Source of the DNA: Plasmodium malariae
Taxonomy: Eukaryota; Apicomplexa; Aconoidasida; Haemosporida; Plasmodiidae
DNA length: 64,000 bases
Reading direction: 5' to 3'
Assembly: GCF_900090045.1 (NCBI RefSeq)
Contig: NC_041775.1
Location: forward strand, 1,029,501-1,093,500
The notes under the pieces were generated by a model. That model made no database searches. It saw only the letters and a list, made by a program, of their open reading frames with translations, and was not told the DNA's origin. Shown in pieces: positions 37,583-50,471 of the stretch; positions within the stretch are counted from its first letter, which is position 1, and every line of letters starts with the position of its first letter. Made by a program: the position numbers and the translations under genes.

Positions 37583-39373
37583 ATGATTAAATCTTTCATA
37601 AACAATGGAATAAAAATATACTCACTGACGTCTGGGCGACTAACCCCAGAAGGTGGTAGGGGAAGTTTTGAGGGCAGAGGAAAAAATAAAAAAAAGAAAG
37701 GGTCAGGGGGAAATGGTAGTAACAAAAATAATGAAAATAGTATTGAGTTATTACATGATTTGGAATTTTCTAAAAAAAGTGATGAAATAAAAATAAGTGA
37801 TGATGGTAGGTACATATGTATAAGTGGAATGTACCCTCCTCAAGTTGGTTTATATGATACGAAAGAATTGTGCATAAAACATAGAAGACATTTTGATGAA
37901 GAAGTAGTAAATTTTGAATTTCTTACAAACAATTATGAGAAATTAGTTTTTCTTTGTAAGAATAGATATTTAGAATTTCATAATGCAGCAGGGAAATATT
38001 ATAAAATGCGTATACCTAGAGAAGGAAGGAATTTAATGTATAATAAGAATAATTCCGATTTGTATATCTGTACATCATATGAAGATATATATATATTAAA
38101 TTTACAAAAGGGATGTTATCAAAATTCGATTAAAACAAAAAATTATTGTAATAATTTTATTTGTAAAAATAAACAATTGCCTATATTTGCTACTGGTGGA
38201 TCAGATGGTTTTTTAGAAATATGGGATGAGAGAGTTAAAAAATGCTTAAATATATTAAATGTACAAAATAAAGAAGATGAAGAGGAGGATGAATTAACTA
38301 GTTGTTGTTTTTCTAATAACGGTTTAAAAGTAGCTGTTGGAACAGGAAAAGGGATCGTTAAACTGTATGATATTAGGCATAGTAAACCACTATTTGTCAA
38401 GGATCACTGTACCGATTTGGCCATTAAAAAAATTGAATTTCTTAAAATTAACAATAATAAATATTTGTATAGTAACAAATGGTGTGGTGCTAATATAAAC
38501 ATTGACGAAGATATAACATGTACCCATAACGAGTATGTCGCGTCATGCGATTCTAACTGTATTAAAATATACTCAGAAAGGCAACAAAATTTATTATCCT
38601 TTGAAATTATAAATTTCGCTGATGAGCACACTAGCGCCAGTGGTACCAGTAGTAATAGTATGAGGAGTGGGAAAAAAATGAAGATATTAAATAGCGACTC
38701 TATAAATATAAACTCATTCACATTTTACGATAGTTCAGGTTTATGTTTTATACCATGTGACAACAAGAAGGTTTTTTTGTATTTTATTCCTTTTATCGGT
38801 TTGGCACCGAAATGGTGCAATTACCTTGACAGTATAACGGAGGAACTGGAGGAGAAAGAACGGTACGGCAATTACAGTTATGATGGTACGAACGTTCTTA
38901 ATAATGACATTGGCAGTAGTACGATAAACAGTAATAGTAGTATGCTGAACTACAATAGTAACTGTTCGGGGGAAATTTTCGATGATTACATATTTTTAAC
39001 TAACGAACAAGTGGAGCAACTGCAAATAACTCATCTGAAGGGGACGAAAAATTTAATTCCATATTTACATGGACATTATATACCGAGTAAAGTATACACT
39101 GATATTAAAAACGTGGTCAAGATGGATGACCAGGAGTATGTTAAAAAATCGTTAATACAGAAAAAATTAGAGTATAAACAACAAATGCGTATTCCTGATA
39201 AACAAACATTCATAAGTAGAGATTACGTTGACAAGTTATTAAAGAAGGTGAACAAAAAGATTGATAAGAAACAGAAAATTTTAGTTGATGCAGAGGAATT
39301 GTTACAGGATGAGAGATTTAACAAGTTGTTCTACGATCCCGATTACATGGTGGAAACGGTAAATTTGGATTAG
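37583..39373 (+). CDS. NOL10: Nucleolar protein 10 / ENP2-type WD40 ribosome-biogenesis factor
   Basis: Single exon, 596 residues, ATG at 37583. In yeast and human the family acts in the nucleolus in early 40S (SSU processome) assembly. Evidence for orthology: the N-terminal YSLTSGR segment; a first repeat with IKISDDGRYICISGMYPPQV; the diagnostic FEFLTNNYEKLVFL...RYLEFHNAAGKYYKMRIPREGR, which tracks NOL10 closely; WD repeats with FATGGSDGFLEIWDER and VAVGTGKGIVKLYDIRHSKP; and the C-terminal ENP2 block (NLIPYLHGHYIPSKVY, then LLQDERFNKLFYDPDYMVE). Length is close to the family norm of about 690. Low-complexity inserts are small: Gly/Lys-rich at residues 20-50 and Asn/Ser-rich near 440-460. 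The upstream 1 kb has TATATTTAT repeats and poly(T). The upstream A-run matches the usual AAAATG start context. Confidence 0.93.
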   Translation: MIKSFINNGIKIYSLTSGRLTPEGGRGSFEGRGKNKKKKGSGGNGSNKNNENSIELLHDLEFSKKSDEIKISDDGRYICISGMYPPQVGLYDTKELCIKHRRHFDEEVVNFEFLTNNYEKLVFLCKNRYLEFHNAAGKYYKMRIPREGRNLMYNKNNSDLYICTSYEDIYILNLQKGCYQNSIKTKNYCNNFICKNKQLPIFATGGSDGFLEIWDERVKKCLNILNVQNKEDEEEDELTSCCFSNNGLKVAVGTGKGIVKLYDIRHSKPLFVKDHCTDLAIKKIEFLKINNNKYLYSNKWCGANINIDEDITCTHNEYVASCDSNCIKIYSERQQNLLSFEIINFADEHTSASGTSSNSMRSGKKMKILNSDSININSFTFYDSSGLCFIPCDNKKVFLYFIPFIGLAPKWCNYLDSITEELEEKERYGNYSYDGTNVLNNDIGSSTINSNSSMLNYNSNCSGEIFDDYIFLTNEQVEQLQITHLKGTKNLIPYLHGHYIPSKVYTDIKNVVKMDDQEYVKKSLIQKKLEYKQQMRIPDKQTFISRDYVDKLLKKVNKKIDKKQKILVDAEELLQDERFNKLFYDPDYMVETVNLD

Positions 39374-39781
39374 TCGTTCAGAGAAGCATATGTTCTGAGT
39401 AGAGGTGCGTACGAGGTAAATTCTGTCCCGTACAACCCTCTTCCCGCGCGTCGATTCACGCTCCTCGCATAGATGTGAACACATGTGTACTTGCACGTAT
39501 GTATACGCGTGTATATGTATATATACGTATGTATATGCGTGAGTATGTATTATCCATGTATGTTATCTGCGCTCACACGAAATTCCCAGCGGATCACTAA
39601 CTCTCTTCTCAACTGTAATATTCCCACACTAGTTTGTTAATTTATTGTCCATTAAACCGAAGCGGCTGAAGGACATTAGTATTCTAATTCTTAACAAGGT
39701 AATCCTCTTGATTTGTTTAAGTTTTTTTATCGACATTATATAGACGTGTACTTATTTTTGCTACCATAAATTAAGCGCATG

Positions 39782-39817
<36 letters not shown>

Positions 39818-42800
39818 TTAAAAATTATGAACATTATATATATACAAAATGCCCCTTTTTACGTTAACTTACGAATAGGAAGAGTGTAAATAAGGAATCC
39901 AAATAAAATGAGAAATTATTCATTTATTGACTGATTAGATTGGAAATGTGTACGCATCATTTTGTGTGCATAGGTGATTGTAATTTTTTCAAAGCAAATG
40001 AGGCAAAGAAAAAAAAAAAAAAAAAAAAAAAAAAAACTTTGAATAAACTAATGGATAAACTTCTCCCCATTGTCATGTTATGACAACAATAATTGTATTT
40101 TAACACAAAAGAGCCTAGCTTGAAGGGTCTGAACAAGTATCCGACATAAATTTTACTGCATAAGAGGTACTCATAAAATCCTAATTAACAAAATGAAATA
40201 GAGAAAATTTAAACTAATCAAGAAAAAAAAAAAAAAAAATAGTAACACCGTGTTAAGAAGTTAAATAAATGAAGAGAAGAAACCAAAAAAATAAAAAAAA
40301 TAAAAAATAAAAAACTAAAAAAATTAATGGCAAATGTGTGTTGTTATCTGGAAAGTGTGTCCTTTTTAAAAAAATAAAAAAAATTATATATATGTATATA
40401 TTTATATATGTACTTAATATGGGCGAATGCGTCATGGTATGAAAATCGGTAGAAATAAGTAAATAAAGAGAAAAATAAAATAAATTAAAATAAATTCAAG
40501 TGTAAATTCGTTGAAATGGCTAAAATTATGTGAGGAATATATTTAATTCTATAAAAGTAGAAACCCTTTATAATATGAAGATTCCTGTAGGGGAGAATAT
40601 TTCTGCTTTATTATTAAAAATTAGATCTAAATTAACGTTATTTTTGTTATTTTATATTTATATTTTATTTATTTATATATATATTTTTTTTATTTGTTTA
40701 TCTGTTTATTTGATAATTTATTTATTTTGTTTAATTTTTTTTTTTTTTTTTTTTTGTTTACACCTAGTGGTTTCACTGTTTTGTCGCTTTTTCGCTTTTT
40801 TTTTTTTTTTTTTTTCTATGTTTTTACACAATGTTTTTATTAGTTCATTCCTTTTATAGCGGTTAAGATTTATTTCAACACGTAATTAGCTCCTTTTTCC
40901 TTACAACTTTTTTTTTTTTTTTTTTTTTCAAAAGTGTTGTATACAAGTGCCGATCTAATTGTAGTTGTAGTAAAAAAAAAAAAAAAATTTTAGAAATTCG
41001 ACACATGGTACTGAATAAAACATGTAAAACTAGACTTTCTTGTACTTGGAAAAAAAAAAAATAATAATAATAAATAAAGCAAAATTAAGCAAAATAAGGA
41101 AAAATAAAGCAAAATATAGCAAATTAAAATAAAATGACTACATAGAATATTATGTACTGACAAAAAAGTTTATTTACCCTAACGACAATTGCTAATTTTT
41201 GTTTTTTGCGTTTTGAACTTTTTTGCGGTTCTAGTTACAGGTTTGTGCATGATGTACATGTAAGTAGAGATTTGTCGAATATGCAACCTGCAAATATTTT
41301 GGGTGCATGCATGAGTAGATGTATACATTTAAGTACATAATATATATATACATATCGTACATTTTGGTGCCTGAACGAGCACTGTCATAATTTTATTTAT
41401 TTCAGTTTTTTCTTTTTTTTTATTTTCCTCTATACTCTAATTCTACAATTTTCTATATTAGACTAATTCTTTTTTGTAAGTTTGTTCAGCATTTTTGCTG
41501 TTCTAATTGGTGTTTTATTTCTTTTTATATTCACTTGCATTATTTTTCTCTTCACCTAAGTGAGTTCTTGATTCCCCTAATCGCTCTTTTGTTTAGTCGC
41601 TTTTTTATCTATGATCATAGTAATTTTGTACATCGGAGGTGAAATGAATGTAGCTCTAAATGTAACCAAAAAAAAAATATTTTCTTTTTTTTATTATTAT
41701 TTTTTTTTTTTTTGTTATCCCCCTCACCCCTTCCCTCCAATTAATTTTAGTCAATATAGTGTAATCCCTCACACCAGCTAGCTATTTTATTCATTTAGTT
41801 TAGATTAAATAAACTTCTTTTAACCCATTTGTAGCATCATTCATATGAAATGCAGATACACCAGTCAAGTGGGCATAGAAATGTTTACATTCTTCATTGA
41901 AAATTTTATATTATATTTGGATAATATTACGTTTTATTTAGAGATATTTACGTTCTATTTCTTAAGTCTTTTATTGTGCAGTTGAACTATTGCTTAGTTC
42001 AGGGCTCTTCTTCATACACACTTGACTGCTATACAGGAATATATACATGTATACATATGAATACATATATATGTGTGTACATGTTATAAGAGTGTAAAAA
42101 TATACATTATTCACAAGCCAGTGAATTTCGTGGAAGGGGGTATATAACTTCTTTAGTGCACACGCTTAAAAGGTAAAAAGAGGAGGAAGTTACAGTGAAT
42201 ACATATATACATATATACGCTTGTACAAATACATAAACATACAAACATACACATATGCACACATGTCCACGTACATACAAACATACACATGCACACATGT
42301 CCACGTACATACATACTTACCCACATATGTGCATATACTTACGTATACGTATATACTTATACCCGTATACCATGAGCCAGTTGTAATATATTAAAGACTA
42401 AGAGTTAAGTAGTAAACCCCAATGTAGAAGAAAATCCAAAGAGAAGAAATAATTTGTATGCATACATATATTTTATGTTGGATATTTTATTTTTTTTTTT
42501 TTTCTCTTTTTTGTAGCAGGTAGAGGGGATTAGGAAAATGTAAAGACATTAACCAAGTTAAAAGAAGAAAAGATAAGGTAAGAAATGAATTCCATTTTTT
42601 GTTTTATTACTACTTAGACACACATATTATCGAGGATTATAGAAAAATCTGTATTATATTAAAGATAGAAACGTTTATAAAAACAATTAAAACAAGATTT
42701 AAGCGAACAGTATGAATAATTTTATTCCATTTTTTTTCCTTTTTTTTTTTTGTAAAAAAATATAGGAAATATCGTCGACGGAGAACAGTCAACGTATCAT

Positions 42801-43110
42801 TACATTTTAGGAGCACCCCTGAGTAGTGAGCTTATATTTTATATATATCCCGTTATTTCCATTTTTGAATAGACAAAAAAAAAATAAAAATATAAATAAA
42901 AATAAAAATAAAAATAAAAATATAAATAAAAATAAAAATATAAATAAAAATAAAAATATAAATAAAAATATAAATAAAAATATAAAATAATAATAAAACA
43001 CTGTGTGACGTTACAATCGTGCAACAGTAACTATAGCAGTGACAATAGAATTAGAAGTAGTTACTAGTGGACGTTCTTGCAAGCAAATTGCTTACATAAA
43101 TTAGGCAGCA
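39374..43110. other. Long intergenic region between NOL10 and the kinase gene
   Basis: No gene can be assembled. Exon-like pieces on the plus strand: 39632-39700 (acceptor CACACTAG, then FVNLLSIKPKRLKDISILILNK, donor AAG|GTAATC) and 40575-40640 (MKIPVGENISALLLKIRSKL). A GC-richer patch follows the NOL10 stop (39410-39480) and is probably 3' UTR. The 42880-42990 block is an AAAAAT/AAATAT repeat. The 500 bases before 43111 probably hold the kinase 5' UTR. Confidence 0.4.
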
Positions 43111-46100
43111 ATGAGTATGAAGTGCGTTACCCCCAATGGTAAGAGTGAAAAGAATTTAACAGGAAATCTTAAGGAGGGCAAGGGAAAAAAAGTCAAGGAA
43201 AAGAAAATAGCACGTACAAATGGCAATGATGTAAATAAAAATTATAGCGTGAAAAATAAAGAAATATGTAACTTAGGAGTTAATACAAAAGAGGGAGGGG
43301 GAAGTATGACAAATGCACATAAGGACTTATTAAATAAGGGGAAGAAAAAACATGAGGTCCGTTTTGTAGAGGAATTATCGAATGATGAATATAATAAGAT
43401 TATAAAAGATAAGAAGGATAAACATAAAAATGAAAAAAATAAAAAAAAAGAAGATGTACATGTGTTAGAAGATAAACATGATATATTAAGAAATAATATT
43501 TTCAATGAATCAAAAATGAGCTTAGAAAAAACAAAGTCTTCTAAAGATGCAGTATGGCATACATATGGAAGCGTGTCAACAAACTTAAATTTTAATAGTT
43601 ACAGTCTTGGTAGTAACGAATTTTATTACAACAATAGTATTGATTATAACAATAATGATATGGACCTTAGATACAGGATTGAATATCATTACAGCATTGA
43701 CTATAATAAGAACGCTACTTCTGCTGGTAATCACTTGGAGTATACTAACAGTGCTATGAATAGTAGTAAAGCTTATTATTATAGTAATACCGACAATAAT
43801 AATAACCAACGGAAGAACAATGTAAGTGCACAAAAGGATAAATGGGAGCATAAAAACATTAGTACTATTAACAATAGAAGTGAGGACGATACAAAGAAAA
43901 AACTTTTTTTATCTGAAAGAGAAATTTTTTCTTCTAGTACAGAATTTATTCAATTGGAGGATGTATACTCTACAGGAGTGACAATTAAGAAAGGTAAAGA
44001 GGGAAAAAAGGAAACTAAAATGGGGGAAGATAAAAAGAGCGTAGACATGTCTTTGGCAAGGGTAGAAATGCTAAAATGGAAGAGCACATTTGATGATAGT
44101 AACAAATTTAATAGTATAGATTTGAATAATTATGGTAGAAAAGGAGAAGAAAATCCATATAATAATTCCAAAACGCTTGAACAAGACAACCCTATTAATT
44201 GTTATAATTTCAGTTACTACAAGGACAAACCAATGCCTATAGAACTTCGTAACACATTTTCAAATGATTATTTTTATCATGAAAAAGACAGTAATATAGT
44301 AGATAAAGATATAGAAGGAGGAGTTTATAGATTAAGTTCCACTTCTTTTTTTGATGAAAATAAAAGAGAATATGATTCTAATAGGTATAATAATTCACAA
44401 AAAGGAGGTGGTGGTGGTAATCTAATTTTAAATGATCTAAAATCAGGCAAATATACATATGCTTATGATGATGGTATGAAAAATAATTTATCTGAGTGTC
44501 AATACAGCCAAGTTATGGTGGATTCGAAAATACAACAAAATGATATGTTCACATATCAACGCGAAATGACTAAATTAGAATATGAATTAAAGGAAGATGC
44601 CTGCTTAGATACAAAGGAAGAATCTTTTAGGAAGAGATATACAAATGAAAATAAAAGCAAACTGGTGGATGATGCGGTAGCACAAAAAATGGGAGACCAG
44701 GTTAAGGTTGACAAAAGTGGGAACCCAATTATGGAGAAATGTAAAAAAGAACAAGAGAGTAGTAGTATATTAGAAGAAAATCCAGAACACACAGGAGTTA
44801 GTATATTTTTTAAAGATGATCGAAGGTTTTTCAATTTTGATATTCCTGCTAGCGAAATAATTGATAGAAAAAATATTGAAATAATGGAATTAATAAGTGA
44901 GGGTAGCTTTGGTACTGTTTACAAAGCATCATGGAATAATAAAATTGTTGCTCTAAAAAAATCGAATATACAAATGTCCTTAGAGGGTATGCGATCTGTA
45001 GTTAGAGAAATTAATACGTACAGATCCATTTCTCACGATTATGTTGTGCAATACTATGGTAATTTCCTGACGCGCATGTGCGTATGTACATACATGTGCA
45101 TGAGCATATAGGAACATATATATGCATGCATACATACATGGCCATATATATATGTATATAATTGTAGAGTGGAAAAAATCCATTATGTTTTAATAAATAG
45201 AAAGTCATATACCATACAAATGTTACACCTATGCGACATTTGAGCATATTAAAAGAAGAAAATATGTTATAACCAATGACAACGATTTTGTTGCTTTGTA
45301 TAATTTGATATTATTTTAAAAGAATAAATTTTTTTTTTTTTTTTTTTTTCTCTTTTGTTCTATATATTATATACAGTTCATAACTGCTGCATATTTTTCC
45401 TTTTTTCCCTTTTTGAGTTCCCACAAATTTATTTTTTTATACCATTTTGTTCACCCTCGCAGGAGTGTGTATAGATGAGTCTTTTATTGGAATAATTCTT
45501 GAGTACATTCGTAATGGAAATGTGTTTGACTTATTGTATAATAGCACATCGATTTTATCGTACGAGAATCAACTAAAGATGGCTACGCAGTTAGTGGATG
45601 TAATTAAGTATCTTCATGAAGAGAAAAAATTGATACATAGGGATTTAAAAACGAGCAACGTGTTGTTTGATGATGAGGTAAAAGGAGGAGGACCTAACAA
45701 AACAATTTTTTTTTTTTTTTTTTTTGCAATATGTTGTTTGTTTTCTCATCGCGTTGTTGCATTTTGCTGTATGTTCTCGCGTCCTTTTCGCTTCTCATTA
45801 TTTCGTAGCACTTATTGTTTCATACCACATCTTATCGTTTCGTAGCACTTATTGTTTCATACCACATCTTATCGTTTCGTAGCACTTATTGTTTCATACC
45901 ACATCTTATCGTTTCGTAGCACTTATTGTTTCATACCACATCTTATCGTTTCGTAGCACTTCTTATCGTTTCGTAGCACTCCTTATCGTTTGTTATCTCT
46001 TTATTTTACTTTTCATTTTCGATATAGTTTAATATAAAGATATGCGATTTTGGGAAAACAAGAAAACTGGATAAGGATGGAAAAGTCATTTTAGAGGATA

Positions 46101-46366
46101 ATGGAGGGTCTCCGCGTTACATGGCCCCCGAATGCTTTATTGAAGGTAGTAAAGATGTACCACAAGCACACGTGTGTTAATACATCCGTGAGTATATGCG
46201 TGTATACATACGTACTTACATGCGTGCATATATACCTACATATATACACTAACATGCATATTCGATCAGGGATATATTTATATATTTGCTTAACACATTG
46301 TGATCATTCACCCTTTTGCGCATACTTGGCAAAAGGATATTATAGTTTTACTTTTAATTTTTTTTC

Positions 46367-46397
<31 letters not shown>

Positions 46398-47288
46398 TGA
46401 TCGTAAATATTGCATAAATATTAAATACATGTTTAATATTATACATGTCTTTGATATTCCACTTATTCGATATTTCACGCATTTAGTATTTCACGCATTT
46501 AGTATTTCACGCATTTAGTATTTCACGCATTTAGTATTTCACGCATTTAGTATTTCACGCATTTAGTATTTCACGCATTTAATTTTTTACACCTTTAATT
46601 TTTTACACCTTTAATTTTTTACACCTTTAATTTTTTATATCTTCAATTTTTTATATCTTCAATTTTTTATATCTTCAATTTTTTACTCCTTTTTTTGTAG
46701 ATAACACCATTAATGAGAAGTCCGATATATGGGGACTTGCCTGCTGCTTGATTGAAATTTTTGCAAGGCAAATTCCTTTTCAGCATATAAAACAAAAAGA
46801 AGGTAAAGTGAAAAGGAAATATTATACTGACAAAACAATGTAAATTAACGATGTGCATGCATATATATATATATATATATATATACATACGTATAGAGAT
46901 AGATACATATACATAAAGACAAATAACGTGTAAGCATGTCTAAATTTATTTATATAAACAAAACACTGGTCGCGTAAACGTATACTAAACTTGTCAATAA
47001 ACTAAACGAATGGATATATATAATGCATGTATATATGCACATTATGCTTATTGTACATATTGCGTATATTTATTCCGTCCCCTTCGTATGTTTTTAGATG
47101 TGGTTATTGAAATTTTAGTAAATAAGAAAAAGCCAAATATTCCCAACTGGTTTCATCCTGAATTAACGAGCATGTTAGAAAGAAGCTTTTGCACAGACCC
47201 AGATAAAAGACCATCATGTAAAGAGTATTCACAGTTGTTCCAAAAATTTTCAACAGTGAATACAAATGAAAATCAGGAAAAGGCTTGA
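43111..47288 (+). CDS. TKL-like protein kinase, five exons
   Basis: Exons 43111-45058, 45463-45677, 46028-46145, 46701-46802 and 47098-47288. Every junction is GT...AG, and phases 1, 0, 1, 1 match, giving 857 residues. Residues 1-585 are hydrophilic Asn/Lys/Ser-rich with no known domain. The C-terminal kinase domain (about 588-850) shows ISEGSFGTVYKA (glycine loop with Ser for the first Gly), VALKKSN (ATP lysine), VVREINTY (helix-C Glu), IHRDLKTSNVLF, KICDFGKTRKL, GGSPRYMAPE, SDIWGLACCLIEIF and DPDKRPSC. All catalytic residues are present, so it should be active. HRDLKTSN with RYMAPE fits the tyrosine-kinase-like group; actual targets are probably Ser/Thr. No transmembrane, SAM or MORN region is seen. 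Introns 2 and 3 contain minisatellites. It lies between NOL10 and WARP. I cannot name the P. falciparum counterpart. Confidence 0.9.
45804..45986. repeat. 37-base minisatellite in kinase intron 2
   Basis: Four full copies plus partial ones of a unit built from CGTAGCACTTATTGTTTCAT and CCACATCTTATCGTTT. The pyrimidine-rich array directly precedes the acceptor of exon 3. Confidence 0.9.
46470..46690. repeat. 16-base periodic repeats in kinase intron 3
   Basis: About seven units of ATTTAGTATTTCACGC are followed by three of ACCTTTAATTTTTTAC and three of ATCTTCAATTTTTTAT. All have a 16-base period, so the block looks like one evolving array, and it ends at the exon 4 acceptor. Confidence 0.85.
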
Positions 47289-47396
47289 AACGTACCTATA
47301 TAATTATTATAAAAACAGAAGAAATTAAAAAAATTAAAAAAGTATGAAATTGTATGCATATGGGAAGAGTCATGTAATATTTCAATAATATGATGA

Positions 47397-47430
<34 letters not shown>

Positions 47431-48698
47431 TATTATTTATGACTTTTTATTATTTATGACTTTTTATTATTTATAACTTTTTATTATTTATAACTTTTTA
47501 TTATTTATAACTTTTTATTATTTATAACTTTTTATTATTTATAACTTTTTATTATTTTTAATAATTTTAAATTATTTTTTACCAATTTTTTTTTTTTCTT
47601 TTTAATCCCTAATTCTTTACATATCTTAACCGTTTTTTATAAGTCTTAACACATTTTTTAAAATTTTAAAAATTTACCTTGAAATATATGGGAAAGGATA
47701 GTTTTTCAACGGGTGTTAAAAATGTTGAACAAGTTGACTTTTTCTTTGCTCCCTTTTGGTATTCCCTCTTCACTTTCTACTATCTCTCTATTTCTCTTTC
47801 TCTCTAACTCTATATATCTATCTCTCTTTTTTTTTTTTTTTTTTTTTTATTCATTCACTATTATATGGTATGATCCTAAGGTAATGATTCTGAGTATCTA
47901 ATAGCAAAAAAAGAAAAAGGTATATAAATTAAAATTTATGCGTACTTTTTTTTTTTTTTTTAAATAAAAGCCCATACATACACACACATATGTAAACACA
48001 TATAAAAGATATATAAGATTTACATTGGGATTTAACATATAGAAAATTTTTTTTTTTTTTTTTTTTTTGGTCAAGTTTGAATGAAAAAAAAAAATTGGAA
48101 CACTGAGTAACATTTGGTGTTAAAAGAATTCTTCGAATTGTTGTATAACGAGACTATAATATTTTGATGAAAAAAGAAGAGAAGTGTATATAAAACAAGG
48201 ATATAAGTTTTTTAATTGTAAAATTTCTTATTTATTAACGTATCATGTGTTCGTAGACATTATGAAAAAGAAAAAATCATAGTGAAACACGAGTATGTAA
48301 ATGTCTATATCTATATATAGACATATATAATATGTACAAGTATATGCGTATATGTATATATACATATAAGTGCCCAAATATTGTGTATGCTTCAGTTAAG
48401 TACTTTTCTTCATTCCCCTCATGCAGAATAATAAAACAGAATAATTGAACTAAAAAAAGAAATGCATGTTACAAATGCGCATACAGAAAATGCTAATAGT
48501 AGATTATGTAAAATAGAAAAACGAAGTAAACATTAAAAAAAAAAAATATTTTTTTCTCTTCATTTTTTTAAATACATTTTTTAAAAAATAGACGTAAGAT
48601 AATTAATAAAAATAGAACTAATTTCTTGTATAAAAAAAAAAAAAAAATATAAGCACTTAATAAATATTTTGTTTTTTTCTTTTTTTTTTTTTTTTTAA
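47289..48698. other. Intergenic, 3' of the kinase gene
   Basis: Poly(T) runs, a 17-base TTATAACTTTTTATTAT array at about 47436-47555 (about seven copies) and CTCTAT-rich sequence near 47780-47830. No exon supported. Confidence 0.5.
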
Positions 48699-48872
48699 AT
48701 GTATAACACTCATATGAAACAACTTACGAATTTAAGAGAAAATTGTAAAATTACTGATGACGAATTCAACCATTTTTATACATTTATAAAAATAAATCAG
48801 CACATGAACAAAATGATAATCAACATTGCAGATACCATTTTATCATACAACCAAGATTTAGGGTGGACATAA
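48699..48872 (+). CDS. Small hypothetical protein, 57 residues
   Basis: A complete ATG-to-stop frame starting MYNTHMKQLTNLRENCK and ending LSYNQDLGWT. It has balanced, non-repetitive composition in a region otherwise made of TA and poly(T) tracts. The middle (residues 15-50) is likely helical and amphipathic. No signal peptide, membrane span or known motif. It is preceded by a 20-base poly(T) with no AG before the ATG, which argues for a real first exon. It may be complete or continue through a splice I could not place; 49013-49115 (SEYDCYYVSSVGFTVCKLL) has some exon character. Function unknown. Confidence 0.45.
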   Translation: MYNTHMKQLTNLRENCKITDDEFNHFYTFIKINQHMNKMIINIADTILSYNQDLGWT

Positions 48873-50439
48873 AGTTAAAAAATTTGTATAACAAAAATAA
48901 ATTATACACACAGGAGTATGCGCTCAAATGTACGTGAGCCCGTATACATATGTATATACACGTACATATGTATATACACGTACATATGTATATATATGTG
49001 CAACATTTTTCGTTCTGAGTATGACTGTTATTATGTTAGTTCAGTTGGATTCACAGTATGTAAATTACTTATGACTAAAAAGACGAAAAGTAAAAAAATT
49101 GTTTGGATGTTGTGAACAGTTGACCTATTGAAGCTTGTTACCTCCGTGCTGTAAAAAAATGAAAAAGTAAATAAAACAATTTTACAGAATTGACACAATA
49201 AATGCAAAATAAACTATGCGATGTGTTGGGTTGGTAACACGCTTTGATATATGTGTATACATACACACACACAAACGTAGACATATTTGAGCACATTTCA
49301 TTCGAAGAAAGTTTAAAACATATATTTTTCCATCATGTTCTTAGGTTTTGTTATTCTTTTGTCAGTTTATATACATAAATATACTTTTGGGGCGTATATC
49401 ATAGTTTTGTAAAAATCGTATAGGTATTCTTTCATATCTGTTAACCAATAAAATGCCAAAAAAAAAAAAAATAAAAATAAAAAATAAAGCTATAATAAAA
49501 TTAGTACGAATATTAATATATGTGAGAAATTTAAAGAATAGGAGGTTAATGTACAAGTGGGAAAAGAGATGGAGATTGAAGTTATTCAGATAAAAATTGT
49601 TGTTTATGGAAAGTTCAGTGTAGCAAGTTTACAACTTGTGTGGATATGTTTATACATATATATATATATATGTGTGTATGTATATATGTCTACATATATG
49701 TATAAGAATATATAGCCTAAAGTTTTATAAGTATGTGCTGTAATGTTAAAAAAAAAAAATTGTTTTCACTGCAATGTTCAATGGTTAACCAATTTTTTGC
49801 ATTAAATATGGGGCATACTTAAAAATAAAAAATAAAAAAAAAAATAGAAAAAAAAGAAAAATACAAGGGATGTTTTGAATAAAAATATAATATTTATTGA
49901 AAGTATACTGCACAATATTTCATAAGTGAAGTATTCATTTCAAATGCTAATTGAATTTACATTAAATCTGTGAAAACGTAAAAATGTTTTTACTCTTCAT
50001 ATAATTCTGTTGAGCATACAGATAATTTAATATGAATTAAATGCTCAGTGACTAAAATGCACATATTTTCATCGTTCAATTGTATTATTTTAAAATACGT
50101 GCGCAAGAAAAAATTTACCACGTTAAATCATTTATTGTGTTATTATAAAGCAGAGTGCATACATGTAAGTTCATGCGCATAGGATGTTTTTACGCCCCCA
50201 AGCTGATTACAGCTACCTTAAGCAAAAAAAGTAACGTGTAGGCACATGATAGTATATCACGTACATGCATACATTGACACACGTACATATATGAGTCATT
50301 AATGTGGTATTTTCCCTGTGATATCTTACCATTTGGATATGAATTGCAGCAAGTATTTTTCACACTCTTCCAGTTTTTAATATGAGCGCATAAAATTGTG
50401 AAGATGGCTGTGATGAAACAGCCAATCGAAAAAAGTTCC

Positions 50440-50471
<32 letters not shown>

